A stretch of 64,000 nt of DNA, taken from assembly GCA_026929865.2 (NCBI GenBank), contig CM049410.1, positions 18,614,501 to 18,678,500 on the forward strand, in the 5' to 3' direction. The notes beneath the pieces are model-generated. The model had not been told where the DNA came from. It ran no database searches and saw only the letters and a list, made by a program, of their open reading frames with translations. A program made the translations under genes and the position numbers. This document shows, one piece after another, positions 58,500 through 64,000 of this stretch (the first letter of the stretch is position 1; every line of letters begins with the position of its first letter). The stretch is from Hyperoplus lanceolatus. Taxonomy: Eukaryota > Chordata > Actinopteri > Uranoscopiformes > Ammodytidae.

Positions 58500-60340
58500 T
58501 CAAGCCTGGCGGGTTCCCTCTTCTGCAGTCTCAGGTGGCTGGACCTTGCGGTATTTGCACTGGATCCAAACCCTGTACATAGTAAGCTGTTTGCCTCTAT
58601 TCACCTGTAACCTTCTGTCCACAAGGTTCTGCACTTTCTCAAGCCCCGCCTCTGAGAACATATCATGGAGCTCATCTGAAATGGAAAGAGAAGCTTAATT
58701 AGTTCATTAAGAATGAATTAATGAACAATTCTGCAAAATCATTTCTAATAAATATTTAGTAGTATGTCTTTTTTTTATACCTTGAGTAAAGAAATATACT
58801 CTTGTTCCATCACCTCGGACATAGAAGTTTTCTGACAGACACCTTCCTAAATAAAGTAAAGGGACATGACTATTCAGCAACAAATTAAAACATTCAATAA
58901 ACACATTTCATATGATATTCATTAATGCTATACCACATACCTTTGCAGTGTACCACTAGAAGTACTGCAAGTCCAACTGGTCTTGTGCAGCCAAACTACT
59001 TTTACTATTTGATTTAAGTGTGGTCTACTATATTCTTTAAAATAATGAAAAAGAGCTGCATTTTGAATACAAATACCTAAACACAGACTGTTACCTTGGT
59101 GTGACCTAATAGCCTGGTGCTACCAGACCATCGTACTTCATTTCATTTGTACAGAAGGTCTGGCAGTGCTTTAATTGGCAAACGTTCACTCATGAAGGCG
59201 GGTGTCTGTTAAAGTTTAAAACTATTGGATCTGCCCAGTGCCACTCTGGATTAGCCAACCAATCGCATAACGTTTGGTCGTCACGTGTGTCATGAGCCGG
59301 CTTCTGGCAACTGAAACTGGAGCGCGACTTCGACGTCATCGTTCTCAGCCACTCGCTCTGTTCGCTGATTGGACCGGCTGTCGAATCTCCAGCAAAACTG
59401 GGAAATGGGCTGTACACCCAGACTGACTACTGAAGGGAAAATAAAATTTGGCCGGAAGTAGGCGGGCGGGCGGAGCCAGGCTAGTGACCTAATGCAGCAG
59501 TGCATAATGTAATGGTGCTACCAAAAACAGTTCTAAGTGGACCACATCTTCAAGGAACCACTCTAGTAATATGTGATGGATAATAATGGACCTTTCTGAA
59601 TCTGGACATTCTGAGCAGCTACTTGAATTGAAGCCTCACTGGAAAATCAGCCTGACTGACTCACCTTTCTTGAAGCGAAGCTGTGCCATATCATAGCGTC
59701 CATAGTCTCTGAGCAGCATCACTCCCCCAGGCTTCAGCAGCCGTGCTAGTCTACTGATGGATGCCTGCATCCTAAGAAAGGGTGAATCTTTAAAAAGATA
59801 TCCTGCTCTATATTCAATGACTTAAAATGAGTTCAAATGAAAGAGAGAAAGGAAAACAGAGAAAGAAGTTCCTACTTGTCCGGATGCAACGCTGATAAAA
59901 CGAATATTTGCACTATAACATCAAGGGTTCCATCGGGAATGGGGTAACTTGCTTCCACATCACTCAAGTCATGAACAAAGGCGAAGCAGCGTCCAGGGTC
60001 GTACTCTGAATTACTCTGATGGCAAGAATAGGCAAAGTTAATTCATCCCACAACCCCTAAAGATGAATACATTTCAAAACACACTGTCCTCTCATTATTC
60101 CCATGATCTCACCTTCACTAACTCCACAGCAGTGCTGGAGAAATCACAGCAGTAAACAAAGAGTCCTTGGTCACTGCAAAACGCAAAGCTGCAGTTACAC
60201 CTTTGGGCGATCATAAAAAGACAAGAGGCATAGAACAGTGTTTTTCAAACATGACTTGAAATGGCATGTAAATGCCTTGACTGCACTGACTTGTTGGTCT
60301 TCAGGATTGGAAACACTGTATTGCCTACACCGCAGCCGAC
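58500..60340 (-). CDS. mettl2a: mettl2a exons 4-9: SAM-binding catalytic core
   Basis: Exons 60291-60340, 60113-60173, 59876-60015, 59665-59771, 58781-58846 and 58500-58675. The Rossmann motif [13 protein letters not shown] sits at the exon 3/4 junction. [18 protein letters not shown] and [19 protein letters not shown] follow. The C-terminus reads [20 protein letters not shown] and ends TAEEGTRQA. Exon 5 (61 nt) and exon 4 (50 nt) are small and were placed by phase. Confidence 0.94.
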
Positions 60341-62234
60341 CTGCCAGATAAACACATATAGAATAGATTTTATTTACTCCAATTTACACTCAATATTAAA
60401 ACACAGAACCACATAGTAGCAATGCACGTTTCAAGAGAATGAATCCTGATTTAAACCAGAGCTAGCTAAATATAGAAAAAAATGCATTTCTCAACCAAGA
60501 TTGGGAATTTATTTCAATAGAAAATGTTTTGATGATACCTCATTTAAAAATATTGTGAAATCAGTAGTAAAGTAAGCAACCGCAAAAATCATGCATAATA
60601 CATTAAAAATCCGCACAAAGGGTTTTCAGCCATCCATTCATCACTGAGATGGTTAGCTGAAAACAGTTACTTTTTGCTCTATTCCATTTTAAGCACTTTT
60701 TTCCCCACGTTTTTGAGTAATCTTTTAACAGCAGACATGTTGTCTCACCTCCAGAATGCAATATGTGGCAGAGGAGCCGGGGGTGTCACCATCATCTGTA
60801 AGTGACAAAGCTGCAAGTCCCTTTCTCTGCTCTTCATCCGTACTGTCCTGCTGTCTGTCCTCTGAGCCAGAGAGCGCGGGATCATGGGACACGCGGTTCA
60901 GGCTGCACTGCGGGGCCAACTCTGGGAACTCCGTGAAGAGCCAGTGACGGTCTTTGAAGAAACGATTCTCATGGATTGTATAAAAATCATTCCAGTATTC
61001 ATTTGCCCGGTTGTCGTATTCCTCTGCCAAAAAAATAATTAAAAAAAAAATAGAGAAGAAAAGGTAAGTCAAAGTAATAATTTTGCCCAAAAAGTTAGTA
61101 ATGCTTAATATATCAAAAGTACTATGCAAAAGCTATGTTTAACATTTATTATGGTCAATTTTATTGGGAGACATCCCTTGTCAATTTCCATTTGCTTCAA
61201 GCCAATTATCAAAAATAACTGTCAACTGTGTTGGAAATGAAAATATCAGTCAACAGTATTGCATACATTATGAACCTCCTTCATACAACTCAAATGAAGT
61301 TAACATAATTTAATTTTAAGCTGTAATAGTTTTGTTATTGATCAGTGATAGAGTGTGCAATACAACCTTGTTTCTCTGAAGGGAGTGGCTGACTGTTTTC
61401 TGAGACTTTCTTCTTAGCAGACGCTTCTTGTTCATCAGTCCACTCCACATTGTCCCTGTTGACAACAGAATACTATTAACCTGAGTGGTAGACGTGAAAT
61501 ATCCTGCTGTGATATAGTTAAAGATGTCCATGTGATATTTAATATGTAATGGAGTTGTATGGGGAATAGGGACGAAATGTCACTCGGGATGTTGACGAGC
61601 CACACAACAACGCAACACACTTAATTTATTTGATATCAAAAAAGACGTACACGTACAAGCTGACATCAATCACATCAGTCAGAATCCTTTTGAAATAATC
61701 TTGACACATTGTATTAATAACAACCAATTTAGGGTAATTTACTAACCCCCAAATCAAACATTACCCAAGACTATCTTCTGCATATAAAACACCTGGTATC
61801 TTAGACCCTTAATATGGGTTAGCCTAATTTAGGCTACGGGATGGAGTAGGCTATATAATTAATTGAAATGTAATAGTTTGGCCTGTTAAATGATCAGATC
61901 ATCCAACATGATAAATAATCAATGACAATTTAAAGCCAATAAATAATTGGCATTTTTTTCTACTACAATCAAGTCTGAAACAGAGCATCCATCCTGCTCA
62001 TGTCCCAGTCATAGCCCCTGTCTCACTGACATGCACACCAACATCTGTCTGCCTTCTCGGCTCTCTGGAATAAGTTACCGACCAGGCGTTGTGCTGGAAG
62101 ACCTGCCGCGGGTCTGTGAGGAAGCGAGTCCCGAACTGAGGTCTCTTCGCTTCTCCCGAAGCCGAATCCGACGGAATAATCTCTGTTTCACTGCTGCCTC
62201 CTTCCACTTCGACCATTGCATGGGGCGCCGCCAT
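58500..62234 (-). CDS. mettl2a: mettl2a: tRNA N3-methylcytidine methyltransferase, 9 exons
   Basis: An SAM-dependent enzyme that makes 3-methylcytidine at position 32 of certain threonine and arginine tRNAs. Exons, 5' to 3': 62083-62234, 61367-61455, 60749-61023, 60291-60340, 60113-60173, 59876-60015, 59665-59771, 58781-58846, 58500-58675. They sum to 1116 nt, 371 residues (about 378 in human from memory). All junctions keep phase. Visible segments are [40 protein letters not shown], motif I VGCGVGNT (173-180), YCCDFS with acidic Asp199, [15 protein letters not shown] (268-272), LLRDYGRYD (275-283) and [15 protein letters not shown]. The first donor (GTCGGT) is weak; a better-looking GTAACT four nt on would break phase. 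It could be named mettl2 in a fish, since the 2A/2B split is a primate event. Confidence 0.95.
59110..59483 (+). mobile_element. Inverted-repeat DNA element (family D, copy 3, complete)
   Basis: The ends are TAGCCTGG and CCAGGCTA, flanked by the exact direct repeat GTGACCTAA (59101-59109 and 59484-59492). The target duplication of 8-9 bp fits hAT or Mutator-like transposition. The element is 374 bp and non-coding. It lies in the mettl2a intron between exons 7 and 8. Confidence 0.85.
60749..62234 (-). CDS. mettl2a: mettl2a exons 1-3: tRNA-binding N-terminal part
   Basis: Exon 1 (62083-62234) starts [13 protein letters not shown], an acidic variable stretch, then the conserved FGTRFLTDP. Exon 2 (61367-61455) gives [20 protein letters not shown]. 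Exon 3 (60749-61023) gives the conserved [20 protein letters not shown] and [10 protein letters not shown], then a variable acidic insert ([15 protein letters not shown]), then [11 protein letters not shown]. The insert differs from mammals and is expected to be a loop. Confidence 0.93.
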
Positions 62235-64000
62235 GTTTGCACTGACGCGGCGGAAGAAGGGCTGTGTATTTAATCGTGCTGCGTTCAGCGGCTATCGGAA
62301 AAAAATGGAATTCAGACTAACAATATAAATACTACTCGGGGAATCGTTTAGGCATATTACAATTAAAGTTAGACTTAGATAACTTCAATATTCATTCAAC
62401 TGTACATTCAGAGTAGGCCTACACATTTGAACAAAATATCGTTCCACTAGCTCATCAGTAGGCCCACTGCCCTAATTAAAACAAGTTATACCGTAGGCTA
62501 CTCAATAAGAAGTGCAAAGAAAAAAAAATGCAAATGCTGCTGGTCAAAATGAACGTAACATTTTCTTTAAAATCGAAAATCTTCTCATTGGCCGTAGAAC
62601 AACTCTGTCATAAAACATAGTATTCTAATATAAGCATAATTAGTTGCAAAATACATATTGGTTTTGTTCTGTGGTAGGCCTACACATAAAGAACGTACGA
62701 TTATCTGTAAAGATATAGGCCTAGATGTAAGTGACATTATAATTACCCACTCATAATAACTCACTGGCAGTTCTCCAGGTCTGTACTATAGCTTGCTCGT
62801 TACCAATGTTTCTTTTCATTGGCTGAATCGCTACAGCTTCAGCATTGGACCAGTGCCTTGTTTGTACACTAGATGGAGACATAGCCCATGTCTAGATTAT
62901 CTTTCCTCTGAACCACTGGTGTCAGTTTGACCCATACAGTAGGTTAGACATGTGGAGAATGACTGCACTGAATTTTGCCTCTAGTGGGACGCTCTAACCA
63001 CTACACCACAACCCCCCTCCCCCCTTCATGAGTTCACTCATTATTCACTTGTGTTTCTACCAGTAACACAGCAGCCAAACTGACAAACAACAGTTTATTG
63101 GAGTTGTTAAGCTTAATTATGGATGCTACTAGGGAAATTAATAGGCAATATTAATGAATGTACCTATTTTATTTGCGGTCAAGAGTAACATTTTCAAATT
63201 CCAACAAACTTTATAAAAACAACTTAATACAGCACACAGTTTCTGGGTTATCAGAGCAGCACGTACAGGATGTGGTGGCAAATATGTATAGTGGTGAAGA
63301 TGTAGGAGCAAGAGGAAGTGCAGAATTAAGTGATAATAAACAGCATCCGATTGGACACCATAGAAATGCACAAGGATAGAGTGAAATACAGAAAGAGTTA
63401 AACACTTTTTCTATTCCAGAACTTTTAGACAACTTATTGCTTTGGATCTTAATTATGAATCCTAAAAATAACTTTTACGTCTTTTAAGAATTGTTGCTAT
63501 TCTGATCTCAAAAATAGAAAATAGCTTTATGTGAAGTTGTTAGTTGTCAAGCATCACAGAAAGATGTATTTAGTCAGGTATATGGATAGGGAACCTAAAT
63601 GCATTCCCATTAAACAACACTAAAACCTTAGGCATCTTCAAAAACTGTGCAAAAACAGACATCCATGCAATGCAAATGAGCTTGCAGGCTGAGAGATTAT
63701 CAGAGCTGTACAGAGCTGTGCAACCAAAATACAACTCACTCATATTGCCAAAAGAGCAAGAGCAAAATCAATTGTCAATAAACAAAGGGCATTTAATGTG
63801 CAATAAATCTGCTCATATAAACAAATAAAGAATATGGTGTTTCAGTGTAACGCATTAAAAGAAAATTAACATTGTACAGACAGATCCCAATTTCACACAA
63901 TTTACAATTAAATTAACAAAAAAAAAATCCAATTAACATAAAACACAGGTCATGTTGCACATAGAAAGTAACATGTCAAAGTTTCCATTGCTGATATGCA
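62235..64000. other. Region upstream of mettl2a, nothing recognised
   Basis: 62.235-62.3 kb has some CpG and would hold the mettl2a promoter. Beyond it I see only short open frames without splice-linked partners, AT-rich sequence and no clear repeat. Confidence 0.5.

Noticed and set aside
62079-62083. Better-looking GTAACT donor for mettl2a exon 1
   Set aside because: Using it would break the phase with exon 2 and disrupt the conserved HNAWDN sequence.

Overview
This is a vertebrate nuclear DNA window, almost certainly from a ray-finned (teleost) fish. The evidence is long AC/GT and CT microsatellites, tRNA-headed SINEs, fish-type non-LTR reverse transcriptase remnants, many short inverted-repeat transposons, and intron-rich genes. 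Three protein-coding genes, all on the minus strand, were reconstructed exon by exon from splice sites, reading phase and similarity to remembered vertebrate families. They are mettl2a (58.50-62.23 kb), tlk2 (coding part 44.83-56.13 kb, non-coding first exon near 57.3 kb) and mrc2 / Endo180 (6.90-40.01 kb). The order METTL2A-TLK2-MRC2, all in one direction, is the order I recall for human chromosome 17q, so this is an old conserved block.

Layout from left to right. 1-4.66 kb is gene-free downstream DNA with a minisatellite and a short inverted-repeat element. 4.67-6.90 kb is the probable mrc2 3' UTR. 6.90-40.0 kb holds the 28 coding exons of mrc2. They run from a short first exon with a candidate signal peptide, through a ricin-type cysteine-rich domain, a fibronectin type II domain and eight C-type lectin-like domains, to a membrane span and an endocytic tail. 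The exon lengths add to 4446 nt, exactly 1481 codons plus stop, with every junction in phase. 40.3-43.8 kb is intergenic and holds decayed retrotransposon sequence. 43.83-57.7 kb is tlk2: 20 coding exons, 699 residues, with all kinase motifs intact. 58.3-62.3 kb is mettl2a: nine exons, 371 residues, with an intact SAM-binding core. 62.3-64.0 kb shows nothing recognisable.

The introns are rich in mobile DNA that can be delimited by inverted ends and target duplications: three hAT-type elements (one still carrying the end of a transposase), a piggyBac-type element with an unoccupied related site elsewhere in the window, a Harbinger-like element, four families of short inverted-repeat elements, three SINEs and at least two LINE remnants. 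The most unusual gene-level feature is that several mrc2 exons have microsatellites within a few bases of their splice sites; one lectin-domain exon is bracketed by such repeats on both sides. One mrc2 intron appears to use a GC donor. The three genes are not an operon and act in different places: mrc2 at the cell surface (collagen and glycoprotein uptake), tlk2 in the nucleus (histone chaperone control), mettl2a on tRNA (3-methylcytidine). I saw no sign of a novel multi-gene system. The points worth following are the splice-site repeats and the nested transposons.
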